Assembly: GCA_963544575.1 (NCBI GenBank)
Contig: CAUUFZ010000001.1
Span: 140,590 to 204,589, forward strand
Length of the DNA: 64,000 bases
Origin: Nanosyncoccus sp963544575
GTDB taxonomy: Bacteria > Patescibacteriota > Saccharimonadia > Saccharimonadales > Saccharimonadaceae
Reading direction: 5' to 3'
Shown in pieces: positions 49,579-57,965 of this stretch. The first letter of the stretch is position 1; each line of letters opens with the position of its first letter. The notes beneath the pieces are model-generated. The model was not told where the DNA came from, made no database searches, and saw nothing but the letters and a program-made list of their open reading frames with translations. The position numbers and the translations under genes are program-made.

Positions 49579-50550
49579 ATGAACAAAAAATCAATCATCG
49601 GCGCATTAGGAATAGCAGGCTTGACCCTACTCGGCGGCCTGGCGCTCACTAATCAAACTTACGCCCAGGAAGCCACTTCTTCGGAAGTAACCGTCCAGGT
49701 CACCGTTCTTCCAAACGGTCAATCAGTTGCTATCAAATCTCCTACCTCAGATAGCAAGGTTCTTGAAAATCAAGTACCACTCAATATTGATTTCACCAAG
49801 TCAAAAACTATTGAATACGAAATCAAACTCACCGACAAAGACGGTACTACCACTACTATCGCTAACGAAACTGTTGACGTAAGTAATGCTGGTGCAGCTA
49901 ATAGCGGTTCGAAGAAAATCCCTCTCGACATGCAACAGCTCACTAATGGTGTCTTCGGTAAGGTATCTATTAAAGTGACCGTCGATGGCAAAGCTGAGAC
50001 TGCTGATACCGTAGAATTTAACTATGTTCCAGTAGCAGTTGAGAAAACCCAGACTAACCCACGTGGTTACACCGGCTTTCGTATTACTCACGCTGGTGGT
50101 GTCGCGAAAGTAAAAGTTGTCTTGAAAGATAAAGCTGGCCACAAAGTTGGTGATAAGGAAATCGAAATCACTGATCCAGTCGCAATGACTAACGGTGGTA
50201 CCATCGAACTCAACTCAGAAGAAATTAATAATAAATTAGACAAGGGTGATTACACTCTCGAAGTCTTGGCCTTAAACGGTGCGGGTGATGATCTTGAAAA
50301 ACCAGAACTTGCTAGCTTCAAGTTCACTGGCAAGGATGAACCAGCTAAGCCAGAAGACAAGCCAGCTACTCCAGGTAAGAATGGTGGCAAGAAAACCCCA
50401 GCCGTACCTAACACTGGTGGATCCGTCTTCGCAGGTATGAATCTTTCATCCTCAGACTTTCTCGCTTCCGGCATTGCCGTCTTCGCCTTCCTCTCTCTCC
50501 TCGCCGTCGTCTTCCTCAAGAAAGGTAAGAAATCCGGCTATCGCCGCTAA
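49579..50550 (+). CDS. Secreted Ig-like protein with LPXTG-like sorting signal
   Basis: 323 aa: signal peptide to about residue 30 (GLTLLGGLALTNQTYA), Ig-like repeats with Lys/Asp/Thr-rich strands, a Pro/Lys linker (EPAKPEDKPATPGKNGGKKT), then AVPNTGGS, a hydrophobic helix (LASGIAVFAFLSLLAVVFL) and KKGKKSGYRR. This is a sortase cell-wall sorting signal with VPNTG in place of LPXTG. WxL clusters of Gram-positives end with such a protein too. No sortase gene is in the window. Followed by a strong terminator. Confidence 0.78.
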   Translation: MNKKSIIGALGIAGLTLLGGLALTNQTYAQEATSSEVTVQVTVLPNGQSVAIKSPTSDSKVLENQVPLNIDFTKSKTIEYEIKLTDKDGTTTTIANETVDVSNAGAANSGSKKIPLDMQQLTNGVFGKVSIKVTVDGKAETADTVEFNYVPVAVEKTQTNPRGYTGFRITHAGGVAKVKVVLKDKAGHKVGDKEIEITDPVAMTNGGTIELNSEEINNKLDKGDYTLEVLALNGAGDDLEKPELASFKFTGKDEPAKPEDKPATPGKNGGKKTPAVPNTGGSVFAGMNLSSSDFLASGIAVFAFLSLLAVVFLKKGKKSGYRR

Positions 50551-50559
50551 GATTGATTC

Positions 50560-50588
50560 AAAAAGACCTCCTCACGGGGGTCTTTTTT
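50560..50588 (+). terminator. Terminator of the surface-protein operon
   Basis: AAAGACCTCC hairpin GGGGGTCTTT with T-run. Confidence 0.9.
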
Positions 50589-50606
50589 CTTTCAATTAAA
50601 TTATGG

Positions 50607-50635
50607 TTGAAATCTTCGCTCAAATATCATATAAT
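50607..50635 (+). promoter_or_regulatory. Promoter of tRNA-Val
   Basis: TTGAAA, 17-base spacer, TATAAT ending ten bases before the tRNA. Confidence 0.75.
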
Positions 50636-50644
50636 AAATTTGCT

Positions 50645-50721
50645 GGACGATTAGCTCAGTTGGCTAGAGCGCGTCTTTGACGTAGACGAGGTCAGAGGTT
50701 CAAATCCTCTATCGTCCACCA
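50645..50721 (+). tRNA. tRNA-Val (GAC)
   Basis: 77 nt: acceptor GGACGAT/ATCGTCC, D arm, anticodon stem CGTCT/AGACG with loop TTGACGT (anticodon GAC), T arm TTCAAAT, encoded CCA. Confidence 0.97.
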
Positions 50722-50727
50722 GTAATT

Positions 50728-50748
50728 CAGGCTGAGGGCCTGTTTTTT
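50728..50748 (+). terminator. Terminator of tRNA-Val
   Basis: CAGGC/GCCTG hairpin followed by six T. Confidence 0.8.
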
Positions 50749-50829
50749 GTGTTTCTTGACATTTTGTGTTATAATATATGTTGTAACTAGTTTTTTATTA
50801 CTTAAAAAAGAAAACAGGAGGGGGAAGTT

Positions 50830-51384
50830 ATGCTCGTTTACCTTGAGGGCCTACCGTATGTAGGAAAAAGCACTTTGGCAAAAGGATTAAAGTCTCGTTT
50901 GGGGGCAGGTTGGAAGATCATGGATGGTCAGAGTTTAACAAAGGAAGAGCTTTACGTCTTAGCGCATGGTAATTTTGGAAATGTAATTTTAGATTCATTC
51001 AAGCCGTATTATGAATTAGCTAAGAAGTATGCGCGTTCTACTTATGTTCCCAAGCCGGTGCTAAAAGAATATCAGGCCATGCTACCTAGACCTACGGCGT
51101 CCTTTTATCTACATGTCGATAGGGCCATGACCTTGGTTTCTCGGGCAGAGACCGCAATTAATGCCGGGATGGACTGTACTAAGTCCGAAAAGTCCATCTT
51201 ACAGAGTGATCATCTGACTTTTGATGGCTTCTGCAATCAATTCATGGAGTCGGTTAACACTATGGTGGTGCCAGAGTATATTGTCACGGATAACCTTTCA
51301 CCCGCCGAAGTGCTAAATTTAGTGTATTATAGCGTCAGCAGGGCAATTAAAGCCGCAAGGGAACCGAAAAAGGCTCTCGCATAA
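50830..51384 (+). CDS. P-loop kinase, thymidylate/nucleoside kinase-like
   Basis: 184 aa. P-loop YLEGLPYVGKSTLAKGL at the start, a helical lid and ATASFYLHVDRAMTLVSR-like middle (PTASFYLHVDRAMTLVSRAE) as in thymidylate or deoxynucleoside kinases. It may phosphorylate a nucleoside or nucleotide, or be a general small-molecule kinase. Strong Shine-Dalgarno AGGAGGGGG before the ATG and TGTTATAAT promoter ~55 bases upstream. Monocistronic. Confidence 0.7.
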   Translation: MLVYLEGLPYVGKSTLAKGLKSRLGAGWKIMDGQSLTKEELYVLAHGNFGNVILDSFKPYYELAKKYARSTYVPKPVLKEYQAMLPRPTASFYLHVDRAMTLVSRAETAINAGMDCTKSEKSILQSDHLTFDGFCNQFMESVNTMVVPEYIVTDNLSPAEVLNLVYYSVSRAIKAAREPKKALA

Positions 51385-51435
51385 TCGTGACATGCCGCAA
51401 ACTAGTTTTGTTCTTTACCTAGCATCTTTGATGCA

Positions 51436-51465
51436 AAAGGCCCCGAATTTCGGGGTTCTTTTTTA
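51436..51465 (+). terminator. Terminator of the kinase gene
   Basis: GGCCCCGA/TCGGGGTT hairpin with T-run. Confidence 0.88.
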
Positions 51466-51528
51466 CACTAAAATCCTTATGTTCTAAATATGCTACAATA
51501 GAAGTAATTAAATCACACTGGAGTTAAT

Positions 51529-52173
51529 ATGAAAATTCAAGATAAAATTAACGCTTATCTCAATACCGCAATCTCCACTACCGTAGTCATGGTATTGTTC
51601 GGTCTCTTTTTTGCTCTGCTTCCAGAATTTGCCCTCAATCTCTTGCGTCTACTCCTTGCCGCCGGGTTTCTGCTCGCCGGTTTTAGTATGATTATGAGCC
51701 GAGTTTATTCGCGCTTTGTTCGTCTATTTTCTAGTAATTTTCTCGGCGCCTTTCTCATTGTGATTGGCCTCGTCTTTCTCTTCTACCCAGGCATTCTCAG
51801 TCTCATTCCGATGACTATCGGTCTCGTCATTGTGATTTCGGCGATTTCTCGCATCGGTTACACTATGGAACTGAAAAACGTCTCCAAATCTGCTTATATC
51901 ACCTCTATTATTACCAATCTTTTGTCCTTGACTGCCGGCGTCGCTATTATCGTCTATCCATTTGATGCTTCCGCCATTGCCTTGTCGTTAATCGGCTTCA
52001 TTATGATTGGCTATGGCCTCTCGGATCTGATCAATATTATTGTTTTGAAGAAACACGTTCATGATTTCACCGATCGTTATAATCTAGTCTCTAAATTTTC
52101 CGGTTCGAAAAAATCCGAAACCAATCCAGATGACATCGAAGAAGCGGAAATTGTCGACCCTAAAAAGAAATAA
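51529..52173 (+). CDS. HdeD/DUF308-like membrane protein
   Basis: 214 aa with six hydrophobic helices arranged as three hairpins (VVMVLFGLFFALLPEFALNL, LLAAGFLLAGFSMIM, FLGAFLIVIGLVFLFYPGIL, LVIVISAISRIGYTMEL), the DUF308 pattern of paired helices with FYPG-type turns. Charged C-terminal tail of about 25 residues. HdeD in enteric bacteria is linked to acid stress; here the role is unknown. TGCTACAAT promoter and GGAG SD upstream. Confidence 0.75.
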   Translation: MKIQDKINAYLNTAISTTVVMVLFGLFFALLPEFALNLLRLLLAAGFLLAGFSMIMSRVYSRFVRLFSSNFLGAFLIVIGLVFLFYPGILSLIPMTIGLVIVISAISRIGYTMELKNVSKSAYITSIITNLLSLTAGVAIIVYPFDASAIALSLIGFIMIGYGLSDLINIIVLKKHVHDFTDRYNLVSKFSGSKKSETNPDDIEEAEIVDPKKK

Positions 52174-52195
52174 ACCCATGTTATTGTGCTTATGC

Positions 52196-52224
52196 TTGCA
52201 AAATCTAAGGAATTTTGTTAATAT
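52196..52224 (+). promoter_or_regulatory. Promoter of structured RNA
   Basis: TTGCAA (52196-52201), 17-base spacer, TAATAT (52219-52224). Confidence 0.7.
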
Positions 52225-52652
52225 AAACGTGCAACACAGATATCTTGTGGATTGAGTATATTAAACGTATCGGGTATACGAAAAGACGCATTATATTTTG
52301 TGCTGCAAGGTTTTTGCTACTTCCTTAGCGAGGATTTGAAAAACCCCTCTTAATTTTCTAAAAAGAACAAGCAACAAAACATGCAGTTTTACCAACCATT
52401 ACTACCTCGCTGCGTGTCGCGTCGTGAGACTTTCTAGTCTAAAAGTTATTGCCATTTCTTTTAGTTAGAAATAAGGTTCACCACCTTGGCGGCATGTTGG
52501 GGCCGAAGTCACTATTTCTCTTAAATTGAGCAAACTCACTTTCTTCAGTTTTTGGTAACATCCACCTTTTCGGCCCCCAACTTATTTTCATAGTTGCAGC
52601 CTCAGCTTGACTAATCTTCTAGACATCAGAAGGCTGCGGATACCCCTCCAAA

Positions 52653-52738
52653 AAATCCCACCTGCTGTGGGTCCCGTCTTGTATAAGGCGAGCTCAAATC
52701 CCATTTATTATGGGTCCCGTCTTATCTAAGGCGGGTAT
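52653..52738 (+). repeat. Tandem two-hairpin units at the RNA 3' end
   Basis: Units 52653-52695 and 52696-52738. Each forms CCCAN...NTGGG and then CCGTCTT NNNN AAGGCG hairpins. The first stem changes from CCCAC/GTGGG to CCCAT/ATGGG, a compensatory pair, so the RNA fold is conserved. The second unit doubles as terminator. Confidence 0.8.
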
Positions 52739-52744
52739 TTTTTT
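52716..52744 (+). terminator. Terminator of structured RNA
   Basis: CCCGTCTT ATCT AAGGCGGG hairpin followed by a T-run. Confidence 0.85.
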
Positions 52745-52812
52745 GTTGAAAATTATCTAGAAGATAGGCGAAAACAAAAAAGAACCCCGAAAGGCTCTTT
52801 TAAAAATCTCTG

Positions 52813-52889
52813 TGGTGAGTCGGGAGGGACTCGAACCCTCGACACCGGGCTTAAAAGGCCCGTGCTCTAACCTGCTGAGCTACCGACCC
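52813..52889 (-). tRNA. tRNA-Lys (TTT)
   Basis: 77 nt: acceptor GGGTCGG/CCGACTC, D arm GCTC...GAGC, anticodon stem CGGGC/GCCCG with loop CTTTTAA (anticodon TTT), T loop TTCGAGT, encoded CCA. Close in sequence to the tRNA-Lys (CTT) at 35136. Confidence 0.97.
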
Positions 52890-52973
52890 AGAGTACTCTC
52901 TTATTATATGCCTACCCTCTAAAAAAATCAAGCAAAATATGGTATAATATTCAGAGTAAAAAATAAGGGCAAT

Positions 52974-54812
52974 ATGAATAATAAAGAAAATATCCGTAAT
53001 GTTGCAATCATCGCGCACGTTGACCACGGCAAAACGACGCTGGTGGATGCACTTTTGAAACAATCTAATACCTTCCGTGATAACCAAGCTGAAATGAGTC
53101 AAACCCTCATTATGGACTCTGGTGACCAGGAACACGAACGTGGTATTACCATTACTGCCAAGCAGACCTCGGTCTATTACCACGATCATAAAATTAATAT
53201 CATCGATACTCCGGGCCACGCCGACTTCTCTGGTGAGGTTGAACGTACCCTCAATATGGCCGACGGTGTACTTTTGGTGGTGGACGCCCAAGAAGGCCCA
53301 ATGCCACAGACCAAATTCGTTTTGAAGAAAGCCCTTGATCTTAAATTAAAGCCGGTTGTGATTATTAATAAAATCGACAAGCCTGCCGCTCGCATTGAAG
53401 AAGTGAAAGACGAAATTTCTGACCTTTTCTTGGAACTTGCCACTGAAGAATCTCAGCTCAATTATCCAATCTACTATGCCATCGCGCGTGATGGTCGTGC
53501 CGGTAAGACCGAAAATCTTGATGATGATCTCCATGTGATTTTTGAGTCAATCATTAACGATATTCCTTCGCCAAAAATTGACGAAGCTGCCGATAAGGGT
53601 CTACAGCTGCTTGTGGCTTCTCTCGCTTCTGATAGCTATCTCGGCAAATATGCCATCGGTAAAATTTTCCGTGGCAATATCAAGCATGGTCAATCCGTTA
53701 AAATTATGAAAACTCACTTTACTGACGGTGAGCCAGAAATTACTACCGAAAATGGTAAAGTCGATAAGATCTTTGTCTATCGTGGTCTCGGCAAGGAAGA
53801 GGTTAATGAAGCTTTTGCTGGTGACATCGTCGCCGTGACTGGTATTCCAAGTGCGAACATCGGTGATACGATTGCGGCTTTTGATAATCCAGAAGCTCTT
53901 CCGACTATCGAACTTGAGCCACCTACGCTCAGTATCTATATTGGCCCAAATACCAGCCCACTCAAAGGTCAAGAAGGTGAATTCACTACCTCCCGCCAAA
54001 TTTCTGACCGTCTCCATAAAGAGCTTGAAACTAATATTGCCTTAAAGATTGCTCAAGACGGTCTCGGCTACAAAGTATCTGGCCGTGGTGAGCTTCACCT
54101 CTCAGTTTTGATTGAAACTATGCGCCGTGAAGGTTACGAACTCGAAGCTGGCCGTCCAGAGGTGGTCTATAAAGAAATTGATGGCAAAAAATGTGAACCA
54201 TTTGAAGATCTTACAATTGAAGTCACCCCAGAATATGTCGGTGCGGTTTCGCAAGAGCTCGGCATTCGTAAGGCTGATCTCGTTGCTCAGGAAATTACCT
54301 CTGGTGGTGCCGTCCGTTTCACTTATGAAATTTCTACCGCAGCCTTAATTGGTCTTCGTAATAGCTTGATGACCGATACTAAGGGTACTGTGATTATGTC
54401 TTCTATTCCAAAGGGTTACCGTCCGGTGGAAGGTAAGTACAAGCCAGAACGTAATGGTGTTTTGATTTCTTTTGAGACCGGTACCTCTACCGCTTATGCT
54501 CTCGACATGGTGCAGGCTCGTGGTATTCTCTTTATTCCACCTCAGGTCCCAGTCTATCAGGGTATGATTGTCGGTCTTTCGAATAAGAAAGAAGATATCG
54601 ATATTAACGTTTGTCGTGAAAAGCAGCTCACTAATATGCGCACTCACGCTTCCGATGGTGCTATTCAGCTCACTCCGTATACTAATCTTAGCCTCGAGCA
54701 ATGTCTCGACTTCCTGCTCGATGATGAACTTCTCGAAGTGACTCCGAAGAGCTTACGTCTCCGCAAGCGCCAGTTAGATCCAATCAAGCGAAAACGCGAA
54801 GCCAGGAACTAA
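52974..54812 (+). CDS. typA: Translational GTPase TypA/BipA
   Basis: Ribosome-associated GTPase. G1 IIAHVDHGKTTLVDALL, GITITAKQTS (G2), IDTPGHADF (G3), INKIDKP (G4), then EF-G-like domains II, III and V and a C-terminal TypA-specific domain (RRKRQ-type end LRKRQLDPIKRKREARN). 612 aa complete. TGGTATAAT at about 52942 with a 24-nt leader and AAGGG SD. First gene of typA-tatD-cysteine desulfurase-mnmA. Confidence 0.97.
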   Translation: MNNKENIRNVAIIAHVDHGKTTLVDALLKQSNTFRDNQAEMSQTLIMDSGDQEHERGITITAKQTSVYYHDHKINIIDTPGHADFSGEVERTLNMADGVLLVVDAQEGPMPQTKFVLKKALDLKLKPVVIINKIDKPAARIEEVKDEISDLFLELATEESQLNYPIYYAIARDGRAGKTENLDDDLHVIFESIINDIPSPKIDEAADKGLQLLVASLASDSYLGKYAIGKIFRGNIKHGQSVKIMKTHFTDGEPEITTENGKVDKIFVYRGLGKEEVNEAFAGDIVAVTGIPSANIGDTIAAFDNPEALPTIELEPPTLSIYIGPNTSPLKGQEGEFTTSRQISDRLHKELETNIALKIAQDGLGYKVSGRGELHLSVLIETMRREGYELEAGRPEVVYKEIDGKKCEPFEDLTIEVTPEYVGAVSQELGIRKADLVAQEITSGGAVRFTYEISTAALIGLRNSLMTDTKGTVIMSSIPKGYRPVEGKYKPERNGVLISFETGTSTAYALDMVQARGILFIPPQVPVYQGMIVGLSNKKEDIDINVCREKQLTNMRTHASDGAIQLTPYTNLSLEQCLDFLLDDELLEVTPKSLRLRKRQLDPIKRKREARN

Positions 54813-54813
54813 A

Positions 54814-55578
54814 ATGTCTCATCCGGCGTATTTAATCGATTCACATTGTCATCTGCATGACCTGGATTTTTATACGCCGGAAGCGCAAACCGAGGCTCTT
54901 GCTGTTTGCGCCGAAAAACAAGTCGAAAAGCTCATTTGTATCGGTACCGACCACGAGGATTCTTTTAAGGCCGCCGAATTTGCTGCCCAAAATCCCACCA
55001 AACTTTTCTGGAGCTACGGCATCCACCCCAATGAATTTGACAAGCCTAGAAAAGATGTTCAATTTGAACATAATAATCGTCCTGTGGCAATTGGGGAAGT
55101 GGGATTAGATTATCATTACGGTGAAAATGATAAATTGGATCAGGCTAGATTGCTTGAAGAAATGCTGGATCTCGCGATTCGCGAAGATTTGCCACTGATT
55201 TTTCACGTCCGTGAAGCTTTTGATGATTTTTTCGCGATTTTGGACAATTTTTCTACCGCCAAAATCCGCGGCGTCGTGCATTCTTTCTCTGATAATAAGA
55301 AAAATCTTAAAAAATCTCTCGAACATGATTTTTATATCGGCGTAAATGGTCTTGCTACTTATTCTACTTTGCCGATGCCGCCAATCGAGCGAATTCTCCT
55401 CGAAACTGATGCGCCATTTCTTGCACCGGTGCCTCTGCGTGGTCAAACCAATCAGCCGGCCAATGTTTATTATGTGGCTAAATGGCTAGCCGAAAAACTC
55501 GGGCTGGATTTTGAGGAAGTTGCGAAAATTACTACCGAAAATTCGGAAACTCTCTTTAATTTAGGAGCTAGAAAATGA
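54814..55578 (+). CDS. tatD: TatD-family metal-dependent DNase
   Basis: TIM-barrel nuclease. Metal ligands in IDSHCHLHDLDF (HxH), AIGEVGLDYHYGE, PLIFHVREAFDDF, GVVHSFSDNKKNL and LLETDAPFLAPVPLRGQTN are all in place. 254 aa, normal. Begins two bases after typA; the next gene overlaps by four bases (ATGA). Confidence 0.93.
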   Translation: MSHPAYLIDSHCHLHDLDFYTPEAQTEALAVCAEKQVEKLICIGTDHEDSFKAAEFAAQNPTKLFWSYGIHPNEFDKPRKDVQFEHNNRPVAIGEVGLDYHYGENDKLDQARLLEEMLDLAIREDLPLIFHVREAFDDFFAILDNFSTAKIRGVVHSFSDNKKNLKKSLEHDFYIGVNGLATYSTLPMPPIERILLETDAPFLAPVPLRGQTNQPANVYYVAKWLAEKLGLDFEEVAKITTENSETLFNLGARK

Positions 55579-56777
55579 TTTATTTAGATTTTGCCGCTGC
55601 TACCCCAGTGCATCCTAAGGCACTTGAGGCGATGTTGCCATATTTTAGTGAAAATTTTTACAATCCTTCTGCGCCGTATCTCCCTGCCAAACATTTGCGT
55701 GGGGAATATGAGGCGAGAAAATCCGCCCTGGCTCAGACTATTGGTGCGAAATCACCGGATTTGGTTATCACGGCTGGTGCTACCGAGTCGATTAATCTGG
55801 CATTTACTGTCTTAGAAAATTACCCTGATACTGAAGCACTGATTCTATCCACCGAGCATGCCTCGGTGCGAGAATCCGCCAGACATTATGCGAAAAAAGT
55901 TGCAGAAATCGCTGTCGATTCCACTGGATTGATTGATCAGAAGGATTTGGCGACTAAAATCACCGATCGAACCGTGCTGATTTCTGTCGCGATTGCTAAT
56001 AATGAACTCGGCACCATCCAACCGCTCAGTGAAATTGCCGAAATTATTCGCAAGGTTCGTGATCAGCGTCTCGCCGCCGGTAATCTTACGCCACTTTATC
56101 TCCATTCTGATGCTTCGCAGGCTGCCAGCCTCCTCGATCTCTCAGTGGCGCGTCTCGGGGTCGATCTATTGACGCTCAATTCCGCCAAAGTTTATGGCCC
56201 GAAGGGAATTGGCGCACTCTATATTTCTCGTGGAGTTAGACTCCATCCAATCTCTTATGGTGGTGGCCAGGAAATGGGTCTGCGTTCGGGTACGGAAAAT
56301 GTGCCTCTCCTCATTGGCTTCGCGGAGGCTTCAGTGCGTGCGAAAGCTCACATTTCCGCCAGTCGTAAAAAATATGAAAAATTTAATCAGTTATTCCGCC
56401 AGATTTTGACCGAAAAATCCCTCGTTACGCCAAAATTTTTAGGTAACAAAAAACACCAACTAGCCAACTTCTGTCCAATCTGCTTTGATGGCCTCGATGC
56501 TGAGCGCCTGATTTTTAAGCTGGAAGATCAGGGGATTCTCCTTTCTACTGGTGCCGCTTGCGCTGCCTCGAAGGGGCAAAAATCTCATGTCCTGGCGACT
56601 ATCGGTTTGACGGATTCGGAAATCACCGGTTCCTTGCGTGTGACTTTCGGTGAACTAAACACCGAGGAGCAAATTCGTGAAGCTGCCTCAGTGATCGCGG
56701 AGGTTGTTAATCAAGAAGCTACACGCATCGGCTTACTATCAGAGCCGAATTCAAAGCAAGGAGCTAATCATGTTTAA
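55575..56777 (+). CDS. Cysteine desulfurase (class V, NifS/IscS family)
   Basis: PLP enzyme that takes sulfur from cysteine. YLDFAAATPVHPKALEAMLP start, cofactor Lys in LNSAKVYGPKGIGALYI (usual His before Lys is Ala), GGGQEMGLRSGTENVPL, and the catalytic Cys in STGAACAASKGQKSH. 400 aa. In operon with mnmA (stop overlaps its start by eight bases), so its main job is probably to feed sulfur to tRNA 2-thiouridine synthesis. No IscU or SufBCD genes nearby. Confidence 0.93.
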   Translation: MIYLDFAAATPVHPKALEAMLPYFSENFYNPSAPYLPAKHLRGEYEARKSALAQTIGAKSPDLVITAGATESINLAFTVLENYPDTEALILSTEHASVRESARHYAKKVAEIAVDSTGLIDQKDLATKITDRTVLISVAIANNELGTIQPLSEIAEIIRKVRDQRLAAGNLTPLYLHSDASQAASLLDLSVARLGVDLLTLNSAKVYGPKGIGALYISRGVRLHPISYGGGQEMGLRSGTENVPLLIGFAEASVRAKAHISASRKKYEKFNQLFRQILTEKSLVTPKFLGNKKHQLANFCPICFDGLDAERLIFKLEDQGILLSTGAACAASKGQKSHVLATIGLTDSEITGSLRVTFGELNTEEQIREAASVIAEVVNQEATRIGLLSEPNSKQGANHV

Positions 56778-57846
56778 CTCTTCAGAAAAACCTAAAACCG
56801 TCTTTGTCGGCATGTCTGGTGGGGTTGACTCTTCGGTTACTGCCGTTTTGTTAAAAAATGCCGGCTACCGCGTGGTCGGTGTTTATATGAAAAACTGGTC
56901 GAAGGATCTTCCAGGTATGAAATGTCCTTGGGCGGAGGATTTGGCGGATGCCAAGCGTGTGGCTACGAAATTGGATATTGATTTTCAGATTTTCGATTTT
57001 GAAACCGAATACCACGCCAAAGTCGTCGACTACATGATTGAGGAATTCAGGAAGGGCAATACGCCGAATCCCGACGTGATGTGTAATCAAGAAATCAAGT
57101 TCAAGCTTTTTTATGATATTGCCATGAGTCAGGGTGCCGATTTTATTGCTACCGGTCATTATGCTGTTTCGGAAGATGGTAATTTGAAGCTTGCTACCGA
57201 TACGAATAAGGATCAGACTTATTTTCTTTATCGAATTTCCGATGAAGCCACTATGCACACTTTGTTTCCTCTTGGCAAAATGTTAAAACCAGAGGTGAAG
57301 CAGTTGGCTGCCGAATTTGGTCTCGATAATGCCTACAAGAAAGAATCGATGGGGGTTTGCTTTGTGGGCGAAGTCGGGATTAAGGATTTTCTCCAAGAAT
57401 ACATCGAAGTGATGCCTGGTCAGATTATCGATCGCGATACTGGAGAAACGCTCGGCACACATGAAGGCGCGGTTTTCTATACAATTGGTCAGCGTCACGG
57501 CTTAAATCTCGGGGGTGGACTACCTTACTATGTAGTAGGGAAAGATATGGAGAAAAACCAGGTTTTCGTTTCAAAAAATCTTAATCACTTAAATTTATGG
57601 ACGAAAACCTTGAAATTAAAAGACGTAATCATTCGCCAAATTCATCAGGAATCTGGCAATATTCAGCCAAATCTTTCTGAGCTCACCTGTCGGGTACGTC
57701 ATCGTGCGCCACTTATCGCTTGTAGTTTTAATCCAGAAACTAACGAAGTAACACTAAATGAAGAAATTAAACATCCAGCAGCCGGTCAATCCGTGGTCTT
57801 CTATGCTGGTGACGTCTGTATTGGTGGCGGCATTATTGCCGAATAA
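56770..57846 (+). CDS. mnmA: tRNA-specific 2-thiouridylase
   Basis: Adds sulfur to U34 of Lys, Glu and Gln tRNAs. ATP PP-loop VFVGMSGGVDSSVTAVLLKN, first catalytic Cys in NPDVMCNQEIKFKLF, second in ESMGVCFVGE, RHGLNLGGGLPYYVV and C-terminal SVVFYAGDVCIGGGIIAE. The ATG at 56770 has AAGGAG upstream; the frame from 56704 overlaps the previous gene too far. Complete at 358 aa. Its last 34 nt are repeated directly downstream. Confidence 0.96.
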   Translation: MFNSSEKPKTVFVGMSGGVDSSVTAVLLKNAGYRVVGVYMKNWSKDLPGMKCPWAEDLADAKRVATKLDIDFQIFDFETEYHAKVVDYMIEEFRKGNTPNPDVMCNQEIKFKLFYDIAMSQGADFIATGHYAVSEDGNLKLATDTNKDQTYFLYRISDEATMHTLFPLGKMLKPEVKQLAAEFGLDNAYKKESMGVCFVGEVGIKDFLQEYIEVMPGQIIDRDTGETLGTHEGAVFYTIGQRHGLNLGGGLPYYVVGKDMEKNQVFVSKNLNHLNLWTKTLKLKDVIIRQIHQESGNIQPNLSELTCRVRHRAPLIACSFNPETNEVTLNEEIKHPAAGQSVVFYAGDVCIGGGIIAE

Positions 57847-57888
57847 TTTCTGCATCGGCGGTGATATCATTGCGGAATAATTTTTAAC
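57816..57888 (+). repeat. Tandem copy of the mnmA 3' end
   Basis: Last nine codons and stop of mnmA (CIGGGIIAE-stop) recur directly after it as CIGGDIIAE-stop, one base out of frame. Between the two copies nearly all codon differences are synonymous (for example TGT/TGC, ATT/ATC, GGT/GGC, GCC/GCG). Confidence 0.88.
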
Positions 57889-57933
57889 AGAAAATTTATC
57901 ACAAGATTAGACAATCGAAAGATCGCCGCGCAT

Positions 57934-57965
57934 AAAAAATAACCGCTCTCCGCGGCTATTTTTTT
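57934..57965. terminator. Bidirectional terminator
   Basis: AAATAACCGC loop GCGGCTATTT hairpin with T-runs on both strands; between convergent mnmA and the next gene. Confidence 0.88.

Larger units (their letters stand above)
52231..52744 (+). ncRNA. Structured RNA of unknown family, about 510 nt
   Basis: From a good promoter to a terminator there is no coding frame but much secondary structure: CGTAT/ATACG hairpin near 52270, a 12-base stem GTTGGGGCCGAA (52496-52507) with TTCGGCCCCCAAC (52569-52581), a GCAGCCT/AGGCTGC hairpin (52596-52637), and two tandem 43-nt units at the 3' end. It has no tmRNA T-arm/CCA, no RNase P P4 core and no SRP domain IV that I can see. Size is similar to large bacterial ncRNAs. 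Function unknown. Confidence 0.6.

Noticed and set aside
52231..52744. tmRNA, RNase P RNA or SRP RNA
   Set aside because: No T-arm with CCA, no GAGGAAAGTC-type P4 core, no GGAAGCAGC-type SRP domain IV on either strand.
57847..57888. Stop-codon readthrough to use the second mnmA tail
   Set aside because: The second copy is one base out of frame, so simple readthrough cannot add it.
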